From: Diphasiastrum complanatum
Taxonomy: Eukaryota > Streptophyta > Lycopodiopsida > Lycopodiales > Lycopodiaceae
Length of the DNA stretch: 64,000 nt
Direction: 5' to 3'
Assembly (NCBI GenBank): GCA_029204225.1
Contig: CM055094.1
Span: 23,186,657 to 23,250,656 of the forward strand
In this document: in pieces, positions 1 to 10,717 of the stretch
Layout: every line of letters begins with the position of its first letter
How positions within the stretch are numbered: position 1 is the stretch's first letter
The notes under the pieces: generated by a model
The model's database searches: none
Seen by the model: only the letters and a program-made list of their open reading frames with translations
Told to the model about the DNA's origin: nothing
Program-made: the position numbers and the translations under genes

Positions 1-23
1 TTTTTGGGAAACAGCTTCTTAGG

Positions 24-2745
24 TTGGCTCAAGCACACGGTCTCATTATCCTCAATGGTCTTCTTCAATGGCCATCCTCCTCTGCATATACTTGCCACCC
101 ATTTGGTGGCGGTCACAGCGTAGTGGACTATTTCATTGCATCTCTTGCTTTATTGCCCCGCCTGGCATCCTTCACCATCGCTAACCCCGTCCTCGCTGAT
201 CACTCTCTGCTCTACCTCTCCTTCTCCCCAGCGCCAAGTCCGCCTTCTCCTCCACCTTCCCTCTTTGTTCGACCCACCCGCTATCGTATACCTCCTCATC
301 AATCCCAGGCCTATGTTGCCCATGTCTCTCGTCTTCTGGACCACTTTCCTTCCTCCTCTGATGTCACTACCCAAGTCTCCTTTTTAAGACACGCCCTGAC
401 TACTGCCGCTCATGCCATTGCACCCCCTCACCGCTTCTCTTCTCATCGTCGTACCCATAATAAATGGTAACGACTGTTCTTTCTTCCAGAAATATGTCGA
501 GTTCCTCAAATTCTCCAATTCTACACTATCTTCTTCTGCAGAAAAGCAGCTTCATTCCCTTCTCCGCAAAAAGAAAGTGGCCTACTTTTCTTCCCGTTCC
601 TCCTACCTCCTTCGCTCCCTCCACTCTGCTTCCTCGGCTACTTTTTGGAAGAGCTCTCTTCACAAGCCCCTATCCATTGCACCCATCCCTCTTCAATCCT
701 GGGTCGACTATGCAACCAACCTATATACAACTGCTCACCCTTCCATCTCTCTTTCTTCTCGTCCTACCCACTGTGACCTCTTTTCTTCTGACATGGTTGA
801 AGCCACCATTTGCAAACTCAAGAACAATCGTACGTTTGACGTTGACCTCCTTTCAGCCGTGCTCCTCAAACCAATTGCCAAACTCGCCTCCCCTTTTCTG
901 GCCCGCTGTTTCAACCGCTCTGTCGCTGATGGTTTCCCCATACCCTGGGCCACCAATCTCCTTCATCCCATTCTTAAAGCAGGCGATGCCATGAATGTCC
1001 ACAACTATTGCACTATTATGATTGGTCATACCATGGCCAAGTTGTACGCCACTATTCTCCAGAACTTCGTTACGGCAGAGGCTGATTCTCGACTTATATG
1101 CGATTGGCCAGGCTGGCTTCCGCCGGGGTTATAGCACTCTTGATCATGTCCTCACTCTACGTACTATCATTGAGGAGGCAAAGCATATGGGCAAGAAGGT
1201 ATTTGCTTGTTTCATTGATCTCTCTAAGGCCTTTGATACTGTTCCCCGTCATCTTTTGATCAGCAAACTACGTCAGCTTGGCTTTTCTGACTATTCTCGT
1301 GGCAGTGGTTGCTCTGTATGAGAGAGTTCTAGCACGTATTCGGCTGGGTACTGATTTGTCTTCTCCCATCCGTAGCACTGTTGGCGTCAAGCAAGGCTGT
1401 CCACTATCCCCTCCGCTCTTTGCACTTTATATTGGTGATCTTGAGCGCCTCATTCATGAAAAAGGTGGAGATGGTTGCCCGTTGGCTCATTTGCTCATCC
1501 CCATTCTGCTTTATGCTGATGACATTGTCTTGCTTTCTTCCTCACCAGAAGAGTTGCAGTGTCACTTACAGGTCTTACATCGGTTTTGTGTTGCTTGGGG
1601 TCTCTCTGTTAACTTAAAAAAGACGAAGATCATGATTTTAAACACCAATCGACAAAGCCTTCACAATTATCAATTCTTCTATGACGGCCAGGAAGTTGAC
1701 ATTGTTGCCTCTTATACTTACTTGGGAATCCTGTTTACTGCGCCCCTTCTTGGTTTCCGCCAGGCTGCATTTGCGCACATTTCCTCCGGTCTTTCAACAT
1801 TGGTCCAGTTCGAGCGTGGTTGTACAGTGAATCATATTTTTGATCCCGCTACTAGATGCCAGTTGTTTCACACACGGGTGGTTCCAGCAGTGATGTATGC
1901 TCCGAGATTTGGTTGCCAGGACTTCTCTCCGGGACTGAGCAGGCATTTCCTGCATCCAGGCCACTATGTTGGGTCGCATGATACGTGCCAAGACTACCAC
2001 CCCTCATGATATCCTATGTGCTGAGTTTGCTACTCCTCCGATCATCCTTGAGGGCTTTTTCCGCCTTATTCTTTTTCTTCAACGTATTCAGGAGATTAGT
2101 GCATCTCACCCAGATACATAGTTGCTGCAGTTACTTCTTCACGTGTCCTAGCTGATTCCCATGCCAAGCTATCCTGGTACCAACAGGCGTATGATCTTTT
2201 ACGACATTTGGGCATCTCTATCATGGATCTTCCTCGTGGTACGCATTCATATATCCGAGGCTATTTATTCCGTCGATATATGCAGCAGACTTGGAGCTCC
2301 CTCCCACCTTCCCGTATTCGACTGAGCTATTACCAGACACACTTCCTCTCTCTGGATCCTTTTGGTTTGCCATTGTTGCTGCTTTATCTCTCACAGCCCC
2401 TATCACACGGCCTGCGCTATCGTCTTGGGCAGTTGCACATTTCCTCTCATCAGCTTGCTATTGAGGCCAGTCGTGCATGGGATATCCCCCGGCTTGGGAC
2501 TTCTTGTTCGTGAGATGCTTACTCTTCGTCAGTCTCATCTGCCTGTACCAGATCACCTGGGGTTAGACTCCCGGCAACTGCTTCTCACTGGCTTCTTTCG
2601 GACTCGAGCACATGCTGATGACTCCGATGATGAGATTCCTATTGCTGTGCCACCGCAGAAAAAGCCCAGATGTAGTCGGCACTCGCCTCTATCGGGGCCC
2701 ACTATACGGTCCACTCAGCGAACACTTCACACTTACTTTCGTTGA
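24..2745 (+). pseudogene. LINE-A ORF2 pseudogene (endonuclease-reverse transcriptase)
   Basis: This is the coding part of LINE-A. The enzyme would nick genomic DNA and copy its own RNA at the nick. Endonuclease C-terminus lies at about 24-470, RT fingers/palm at about 780-1700 and a thumb/C-terminal region at about 1700-2745. The YADD catalytic pair is intact, but at least five frameshifts break the reading. The N-terminal endonuclease and ORF1 lie outside the window. Confidence 0.8.
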
Positions 2746-2992
2746 TATGTACTTATTCTCCACCTGGCCCGGGTTGTGGGCATTGGGACTTTTTCTGTAG
2801 TTCTTCTGTTATACCTGGCCCGGGTTGTGGGCTTATTTCACTTATGCTTTGTTCTACTTTCATTCGTAGCTAGTTTATAGCATTTTACGGCCACGTCCTC
2901 CTATGGATGATGCTCCCACTGTTGCTTGTACATATTTTCTTTTTGGTCTTATGCACCCACGGGTGCCCAAAAGACGTTAATAAAGCTTTCTT

Positions 2993-2996
<4 letters not shown>

Positions 2997-3056
<60 letters not shown>
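2997..3056 (+). repeat. (CT)n microsatellite at the LINE-A 3' end / LINE-B 5' end
   Basis: About 30 uninterrupted CT units directly follow the LINE-A tail and directly precede LINE-B ORF1 sequence. Confidence 0.95.
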
Positions 3057-3058
<2 letters not shown>

Positions 3059-3669
3059 CTCCCATCCCTGCCAACGCTGCCCCGGACACCCCCTTTCTAT
3101 CTCACGCAGACTACACCACCTCCAAATCCTTCCAAAATTTTCTAGCCCACCAATTGAAAGAGCTGAAAGCAGACGTACAAACCTTGAAATTGGAAATCAT
3201 AAATCTACGCACAGAGAACCAACTACTTCGGACAGAAATGGATAACAAGTATGCTTCCCAGCCACACGTAGAGACAATGACGAAGTTACAAGACCTGGAA
3301 CATCAGCTGAGCCAACACAAAGAATCGACCAGAACATGGGCTTCTACCCTCACCAATGGTAAAGGTACCAACCCACCTTGGACAACCGGTGGCGGAAGTA
3401 GGTCTGCCCCTCTTTCATCATTCATTTCCGCTACTCTTATGGAAGAAAAACTTCGAGATTCCAAGGCTCTCAATATTAGGGTACGAGGCATTGTCGATTC
3501 CCAAAACGCCATTGAAGAAGCAAAAAGATTTCTATGTACCACCCTAGGACACAATGCAGATGGTTTTGATACAGTATGGTGCACCAAAAAAGACACCACT
3601 ACTTTGGTCCCCCGCTTTACGTCAGGGAAAAGAAACCAAGTTGAAAGACCTTACCTATATCTAGGTTGA
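3057..3669 (+). pseudogene. LINE-B ORF1-like protein (coiled coil)
   Basis: The frame is open through the CT run and continues to 3669. After the low-complexity SLSL stretch it reads as a proline/serine-rich start, a heptad coiled coil and a region ending near PYLYLG. The minus-strand LINE-F ORF1 at 22304-23107 has the same layout ([20 protein letters not shown] against AKRFLCTTLGHNADGFDTVW). That match supports a real ORF1 product, probably an RNA-binding nucleocapsid protein that trimerises. No start codon can be chosen, since the CT run is in frame. Confidence 0.65.
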
Positions 3670-6067
3670 AGAAAGACGTCAAGCATTCCAAACCGCCAAA
3701 GCTGCTAGAAAAGAATGATCTATCGGGATGGAGTTGTTCAGTACCTCGATGGTACTACATCTTGGGATCCCCGGGTTTGGGAGCATCCCGGCACCCCCTC
3801 CACACCACCTGCAGCTTGGAGAATGGAACTGCAACGACATACACTCACCATCCACGGCTGGAGATCTTACCGACTTCATCACAAATAGAGATATACTTTT
3901 CTTTATGGAGACACACGAGAGCCCAGAGCGAGGACTACCCACATTTGCAGGCTACAAATGGGATTCAGTTTACAGGACAGAGACGCGATCAGCGAGTGGC
4001 AGAGGTTCAGGCGGAGTGGCATGTCTTTATCGGGAGTCATTATAGTCAGCGATAGAGTTTATCCGACATAATGGACAGGCACGATACATATGGGTTCACA
4101 TTATTGGACGAGCTATTGGTTTGGATAGGGATCTCTTCATTGCCGCCTACTACTTTCCTCCAGAGTCTTACGGATCAGATTCTCCCTATGTTGATCTTTC
4201 AGCAGACATTGTCAGATTCACAGATCAGGGTTACGTCCTTCTCACTGGCGACTTTAATGCCAGGACTGCTACCAAACAGGTGGATTTTCATGACACGGAT
4301 GACATCTTACGTACATGAGCTATGGATTGCGAGGACATTGGTATCACCAAGGCCTCAGAGGACGGGCTGGGCCCTATCACGAGCTATGGAGAGTACCTTT
4401 TACAAATGGGTGAAGCTCAAGAGTTGGCCATTTATCACGAAGATTATAGTTATTTAGACATATACGAACTTAGGCCAGATGGGTCATGGAGACTAATTGA
4501 CGCCACATCCACTCACTATGCAGACATGTCGCAATCACCCCTGAATACCCCTTAACGTTGATCCATCTGAACAATCACTTGGGACCGCTAATAGCACAAA
4601 CGTGGTTCCAGAAAATAGGCCAAGAGAGCCAATCACGACATCAAAGAGTGTCGTATCTGCATCTACAACGAGGCAAAGAAACAACAACAGCAGTAGCCAG
4701 ATTCCTCCAATGCGACAAAATTCAAGGAGCAAGACACACACCTGTTAATGGCTTACAACAGTGGCAACGAAGACCACGATAGTTGGTACCTAGACAACGA
4801 CGCTAATGCTTAGCTTGTTGGCCACATTCTGGCAGATTCACTTGCCACCCACACAGTGGAGGACACAGTGTTGCCGATTATCTCATGGTGGGTCACCAGT
4901 TTTTATCCCACTCCTGTCCGATTTCCAGATTCTTCACACCACCCTATCCGATCACTCCTTCCTATCTTTCACTATGGGCTCCATCCCAACCTTCCAACCA
5001 CCCACTATTCCACTCATCTCCTGCGCACCCAAGTACACTTTTGATCGTTCCCACATCTATACATACCAGGAGGCCGTCAACTCATTTCTTCATCGGTTCC
5101 CACACCACACCATTAGATACACAAGCTACCTTCCTTACCACTTCAGTCCATAATACTGCATCATCTTCCTTTCCCTCCAAACCACATCGGGCGCCCACCC
5201 ACTTCGTCACACCCCATCCGACCTCCCTAGTTTGACGTCGAATGTCATTTTCTTCATCTCCAATAGACTTCATAACACACATCTTTTCCCCGCAGCTCGT
5301 CGATCTCTCCATCACACCCTCTGCTGGAAGAAACGAGTGTATGAAACCCATAAAGGAAAAACCCTAGTCGATTCCCTTTGCAGTTCCTCCATAGACACAC
5401 CCATCAACATCTCTCCCCGGCAGACTACCTTCACTTTCTTCACCTCGGACATGGTCTTGACGGCCATTAAGAGACCACCCGTCGCACCAGTGATATTGAT
5501 GACCTCGAATCCAAACTTCTAATCCATGCTACAAACACACTAGCACCTACCCTAGCCACTTTGCTCAACCGAGCAATTGTCTTCGGCTTCCCTTCCTCCT
5601 GGTGTACCAACATCATCCATCCCATTCACAAAACTGGTGACCCCATGGACCTTGGTAAATGTCACACAATTATGGTTGGGCACATCATTACTAAGTTATT
5701 CGGCACCATCCTCCAGTCAGCAGTCAGTTCTAAAGCAGAGTCTAGGAGATTACATGCATTGGGCCAGGCAGGTTTCAGGGCACACTACTCCACTGTAGAT
5801 CATATCTTCGCTCTTCGGGCCATAATTGAGGAGGTCAGACACAGGAAAGAGCGGGTCTATTGTTGTTTTGTTGACTTCAGGAAAGCCTTCGACTCTGTTC
5901 CACGATCCCTCCTCATCCAGCGGCTACGTGATCTCGGTTTTTCTACTGACACGATCTTGGCAGTTATGGCACTATATGGAGAGTCCTTGGCTATTTTCGG
6001 AGTGACATCGGCATCTCAAATCATATTTGGAGCACTATTGGCATTAAACAGGGTTGTTCTCAGATGA
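3057..6067 (+). mobile_element. LINE-B: ORF1, endonuclease and partial RT, 3' truncated
   Basis: A second LINE of the same family sits head-to-tail after the CT run. ORF1-like coding (about 3057-3669) has a coiled-coil stretch (LKELKADVQTLKLEIINLR) and then an RNA-binding-like part. The endonuclease follows at about 3790-4560 with DILFFMETHE, GRGSGGVACLYR, IAAYYFPP and the signature GDFNART. RT starts near 5555 and shows [36 protein letters not shown] and RDLGF. The sequence leaves the LINE at about 6067, before the YADD block. Several frameshifts and an apparent internal loss between about 4560 and 4830 show that it is dead. Confidence 0.85.
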
Positions 6068-6182
6068 GATGTATATTTCTTTTTACAGTTTATTCGTGTC
6101 ATGGCTAATTTATCATGGTTGCTTACAAATGGTTAGCTCTGTGAAATTTTAATGGTCAGTCGAAATGGTTTGCTCCGTGCAA

Positions 6183-6184
<2 letters not shown>

Positions 6185-6231
<47 letters not shown>
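6185..6231 (+). repeat. (GA)n microsatellite
   Basis: An uninterrupted GA run lies 120 bases after the LINE-B break. No gene is seen in 6068-6290. Confidence 0.95.
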
Positions 6232-6239
<8 letters not shown>

Positions 6240-6284
6240 CCAACACATCTTCATGTCTCTCATAACATCTACATCATGTTCAAC

Positions 6285-6470
6285 CATTGAACATAACACT
6301 CTAAACCCGACACCCTAACAAATGACACAGTTAACATAACACCCTAAACCCTAAACCCTAACAAATCATCATAAACCCACAACCCCATAGCCATAACCAT
6401 CAAAACAAGCCACAGCCATAATCATCATAACCATAGCCATAAACATCATCAACCCCACATCCTCATTGTG
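6285..6470 (+). repeat. Telomere-like CCCTAAA units and CATAACC-rich low complexity
   Basis: At 6329-6362 the sequence has consecutive CCCTAAA-type heptamers, the plant telomere unit, within degenerate CCCTAAC/CATAACC words that run to about 6470. It is too short to be a real telomere; this is an interstitial telomere-like stretch. Confidence 0.7.
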
Positions 6471-6564
6471 TCGTAGGCATTACACCATAGGTATGTGCAG
6501 ATTCAACATCAAAGCAGCACTTGTGTAGCATACACTTAAACTTGTGTAGAATGCATTAATGGTC

Positions 6565-7258
6565 CAGGAATACAGTCCACAGGTTTGTGATCCCGATACG
6601 AACCCCAAGGGATCGAGCCTGGCTCGATTCAGGTATCGTTCGGTCAAAATGGCCCTTCGACGGGAGAGAAACACAATTAGGTCAAGCGAAATAGACTAGT
6701 TTTGCAACTTTGCGTCCGACGGCCCCGTTCTTCAAACGGGATCCATCTCAGGTGTCGTCTGTTTCAGCCAGTGGACAACCTCAATAGGAACCTGTCGGAA
6801 CAGACAAGAGGAGGAAACGACCGACGGTCAGCCCGGAACGTCCGTCCGAAGTTCGACGGTGAACAGGGCTTTAAGGACGGGAACTGAAAACATTTGGAAT
6901 CGACAAAAATGGCGGCTGGCCCAGGAATACAGTCCACAAATTCGTGATCCCGATACGAACTCAAGGGACCGAGCCTGGCTCGATTCGGGTATCGTTCGGT
7001 CAAAATGGCCCTTCCACGGGATAGAAACGCAATTAGGTCAAGCGAAATGGACTAGTTTTGCAACTTTCCGTCTGACGGCCCCGTTTCTCCAAATAGGATC
7101 CGTTTCAGGTGTCGTCTGTTTCGGCCAGTGGACAACCTCGATAGGAACATGTGAGAACAGACAAGACGAGGAACGGACGGACGGCCGGCTCAAAACGTCT
7201 GTCGGAAGTTCGACGTTAAACAGGGCTTCAGGGACACTTTGTCCGGTTGGGACCTGAA
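6565..7258 (+). repeat. Two direct copies of a ~352-bp unit
   Basis: A block starting CCAGGAATACAGTCCACA at 6565 is repeated from 6918. Shared stretches include GATCCCGATACGAA, GAGCCTGGCTCGATTC, ACTAGTTTTGCAACTTT and GTGTCGTCTGTTTC. The copies differ by scattered substitutions. There is no recognisable coding content. It may be a satellite unit or part of an unclassified transposon. Confidence 0.85.
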
Positions 7259-7289
7259 AACTGGGAGATGTTTCGGAGCCCCCGTGTTG

Positions 7290-7575
7290 GTACGCAAGAT
7301 TTCAACAGCGTGTTGAAGTTATGCCATAAGTAATTAGTAAGTTGTTGAAGTTCATCCTGGGAGAAACCGATCTCATCAACCGAGACATAGTAGTCTGTAG
7401 GTCTTGTGGTTCCCTGTAGTGAATGACACAGTTCTGCATAAGTAATTAGTAAGTTGTTGAAGTCCATCCGGGGGGAAACTGATCTCATCATATAAGACAT
7501 AGTAGTGTGTAGGTCTTGTGGTTCCCTGTCTTGAGAGCTTGTCACTCTTCTGGTGAGCCTTGAGAGACTTGTGGT
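7290..7575 (-). repeat. 112-bp repeat, two tandem units (family also at 29276)
   Basis: AGTAATTAGTAAGTTGTTGAAG occurs at about 7329 and again 112 bases later, each followed by a TCATC and GGTCTTGTGGTTCCCTGT block. The reverse complement matches 29276-29552, which lies 22 kb away in the opposite orientation, so this is a dispersed repeat with internal tandem structure. Confidence 0.8.
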
Positions 7576-7605
7576 CCTGAGAGCTGCGATTCAGAATCGC
7601 AATGC

Positions 7606-7610
7606 ATCTA

Positions 7611-7663
<53 letters not shown>
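7606..7663 (+). repeat. (TA)n followed by (GATA)n
   Basis: A TA run changes into GATA tetramers before ending at AAGGTAGC. Confidence 0.95.
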
Positions 7664-7664
<1 letters not shown>

Positions 7665-7786
7665 GGTAGCGGACTCCGGACGCAACGCGCCCGCTTTGTT
7701 TCTTTAATTTTTTAAGTGTTAAAAAATTAAAAATAAATTAAAAAAATGTGGGCCGACCCCGCGTCCAGGGCAGGACGTGGGGTATG

Positions 7787-7991
7787 TTTCATGCACCGGT
7801 TCGAATTGGCGGTTCGAACCGGCCAAGCGTGGTTCGAATTGGCCGATTTGAACATTTTTTCATTTTTGGGCTGTTTTGAAAATTTTCTTACTCTAACCAA
7901 TTTGAACAGGTTTCCGATTCAAATCGGCCGATTCGAATCGGACCGATTCAAACCGCAATTCCTTGTTTGAATTGCCGATTCGTGAAACATT
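7787..7991. mobile_element. Insert rich in GGTTCGAA-type palindromes (MITE-like)
   Basis: The block is packed with permutations of GGTTCGAATTGG / CCGATTCGAATCGG. Its ends are imperfect inverted repeats: ATGTTTCATGCACCGG on the left, and ATGTTTCACGAATCGG when the right end is read on the other strand. No clear target duplication is seen. Similar but not identical blocks occur at 11485 and 14225. Confidence 0.5.
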
Positions 7992-8609
7992 GCAATTCTA
8001 TTTGGCCGGAATGCGCGCTTCTAAGGTTCCACCTGATTTGGACAACTAAACTATTTGCAAAAGACGAGATAATCAAGTTGGGATCAGCAAAAGAGTTTAT
8101 GATGTTACAAAAAGGACAATAGGGAGGTAAAAGCAAAAGAACAAAAAACTACACCCTGCAGCAAGGAATAAAAGGTGAAAAACAATGGAGACACTAGAGG
8201 GAGGAAGAGATGAGAGAGGCCCGAGAGAGAGAAAGAAAGAAAGGTCTTTGTCAATGACCTTGAGAGAGAGAATGTGGGCAATGATAGACAAAAAGGGTTT
8301 TGTCTATCCTCATTGGTCCACATTTGCCCTATAATTTATTTGAAGGGCATTTGAAGTGCATTTGAAATGCTTGAAAATGACATGTGCATTTAGAAATTTC
8401 TAGAGAGAACATGTGACTTTAGAAATTCATAGAAAGAGAAGTTTCTAGAAAGAGAGAAAGGTATAAAAGGGCAAGAGAGAAAAGGAGAGACTTGCATCAT
8501 GAGAGAGAGAGAGAGAGAGAGAGAGATTCCAAAACTGCGCTAAATGACGGAAATGAATGGAACAAATGATCATACCTGAGATATACTCATCTGAGGATCA
8601 TAAAGCCTT
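7992..8609 (-). other. 3' flank of the PQ-loop gene; GA runs, no gene
   Basis: The stretch directly downstream of the PQ-loop stop codon probably includes the 3' UTR. It is purine-rich on the plus strand, with a (GA)n run at 8501-8525 and a TATAAAAGGG word at 8463. No coding sequence is recognised. Confidence 0.5.
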
Positions 8610-10341
8610 CTACTTCAATATTTCATAGGCGCCATAAGCTCTTGCCCTTCTGCTATAATAGCAAAACTGGCAAAGAATCTGCAAACCTTTGTTAAGAAAA
8701 GAGACTACTGTTTTGTGATTAGTTTGAACTCCCTTTGTGATTGATGTGCTTCAGCTATTGAGTGATACTAACAGAATGCTCTGAAGCTGATCTTAGAAAT
8801 GACTACTGATCTGCACAGCCAACGTATGCTATTCATCTGAAACTTTATAACCTTATACGTGTTTCATGCACTGTAATGGCACTGTAGTCCATAACAAATT
8901 ACAAATCTACATAGTACGAAGGGACAATGAAACATAAACATCTTAGATTTAAAGTTCAAAATTTCAGTACAGAGAACAATCACTGTAACTATAGTGATCA
9001 GCTAGGATACAAAAAAATCTAACAGTACACAAGCCCCTGCATCCACAAGCCACGGCAGGTTTGGCGCAATTCTTGACCATTCCATACTCCGCACCAAAAT
9101 ACTGTGATAGAAAGCCAAAAGAAGAGAAAAATAAGAACCTCAGTTCAAATAAGTTTGCTAACAGCTTGAAATATCTAATAACATTGATATATGATAAATA
9201 TTTGTCTTATCACAGCATCCACAAGATGATGGCCCAAAGAATCATGCCATCATCTTGATTACTTGTTACTAATCCCAAAGACAGTTGGCTTCAACGGATA
9301 TCACAATCTATACATTTTTTCTATTTTGAGGAGAGAGGGAGACGGTAGAATTATCAAGTTGGCTTCTACCAGATGATTTTTGTGCTGCTTAATATTCCAT
9401 CTTATCCTACTGAGTTGGTGATAGTCATTGTGTAACATCTAAATAAGTAACCAAGCATACTTTCACTAAAATACTTTCACTAAAATGATCTTTGACACAT
9501 CCCTTGTTACACACCCATTTGCAAGAATTTCCAAATGATTTTCAGACATGATGGCAATTAAATGCTTACCAATATAAAGCTTGAGATGGTTGAACGAATA
9601 ATAAGGTGTCTCAAAATTGAGTCAAAGGCCTTACGGAAATCCACAAAACAACAATATACCCACTCCCGTCTGGACCTGGCCTCCTCAATAATAGACCTAA
9701 AGGTGAATATATGATCTGAGGTGGAGTAATGAGGTCAGAAACCTGCCTACCCCAAAACATGTAAGCGTTTGATCTCAGCTTCACTACTGACCGCCGTCTG
9801 AAGAATGAGCCATAAACCTTTGCCATAATAATAGTGCATTAGTTTTTTGGTCTCATGGGATCACCTGCCTTATGAATAAGAATGGGATGTATGACATTGA
9901 TACACCAAGAGGTAGGGAAGCCCTAAATCATAGCTTAATTAAAAAGATCAGAAAAGGATGGAAGAGAGTATATCTTTCACATGGATAAGAAGTTCTAATT
10001 CCAAGTCTTCAATATCACAGGCATGACAACTATTAAGGTATTTAATGGATTCAGATATCATGTTGGGAATGAGTAGGTTGAAGGTTGAAGGATAAAGGGC
10101 AGGGTGAGACGGTGATGGGAGAAGTGGTGTCAATAGAATATAGAGACTTTGCGTATTCTACCCAGGTATATAAGTCAGTCCAAGTGGGGGAGCACAAGAG
10201 ACTTTGCGTATTCTACCCAGGTATATAAATCAGTCAACGTGGGAGAAGGAGCATTCATGCCAAAAGGCCCCCAAAGAAGAACTAAAGAAAAAATTAATAA
10301 ACCTTCTCCCTTCTTCGATATCGTAGGCCTTCTTTTTACGG

Positions 10342-10399
<58 letters not shown>

Positions 10400-10717
10400 A
10401 CCTGCCAACATAGGTCAAATTTCCAATAAAGGCAAACAAAAACATTAGCGGACTGAGCCCCTGCAACAGAAAAGTACAAAATCCTCAGGTCTTGAACAGA
10501 TTTTAGGGTAGCAAAGGGAGAAAAAAATGTCTCTTTGTTGATATAGAATAACACCAAACCTATAGAATAATAAAGAGGCATTCTCCCTGACAAGACGACA
10601 TTATTGCTCAAGCAGACTTGCAACCACTCAAAACGAGAATCTGGTATGTTCAAGCAGAGCCCCACATATGCCAATAGAATAAAGAGAAAAACTAACCTCA
10701 ACAGTTCCCCTTCTCAT
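8610..10717 (-). CDS. PQ-loop gene, exons 9-12 (3' exon cluster)
   Basis: This cluster encodes residues 342-420. Exon 9 (10717-10697) is a 21-nt microexon, MRRGTVE, between tacag and gttagt. It joins IPQIWLN to GLSPLMFLF and restores the PQ-loop family sequence. Exon 10 (10460-10402) ends GGCAG with donor gtgctc, again running into a CT microsatellite. Exon 11 (9101-9011) encodes [18 protein letters not shown] and the last-but-one membrane segment. Exon 12 (8678-8610) encodes [22 protein letters not shown] and the stop. Confidence 0.88.

Larger units (their letters stand above)
1..3056 (+). mobile_element. LINE-A: ORF2 (endonuclease end + RT) and 3' tail, left edge cut
   Basis: This is the 3' two thirds of a non-LTR retrotransposon that enters from the left edge. 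From 24 the reading gives the end of an APE-type endonuclease (HPFGGGHSVVDYF, then VLADHSLLYL). The reverse transcriptase follows, with FIDLSKAFDTVPRHLL near 1215, GVKQGCPLSPPLFALYI near 1385 and the catalytic YADDIVLLS near 1513. The C-terminal part continues to a stop at 2745. The frame changes at about 440, 1090, 1300, 2010 and 2400, so the copy is dead. The 3' UTR has a repeated CCTGGCCCGGGTTGTGGG (2766 and 2818) and ends GACGTTAATAAAGCTTTC, then a CT run to 3056. The RT resembles I/jockey-type enzymes more than plant L1; that clade assignment is by eye. Confidence 0.85.

Noticed and set aside
6329-6362. Possible chromosome end (CCCTAAA repeats)
   Set aside because: Only a few units, surrounded by unique sequence and transposons on both sides.
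10175-10466. Several open frames made of SLSLSL or ERERER repeats
   Set aside because: They are translations of GA/CT microsatellites. Only the 59 nt of exon 10 next to one of them is coding.
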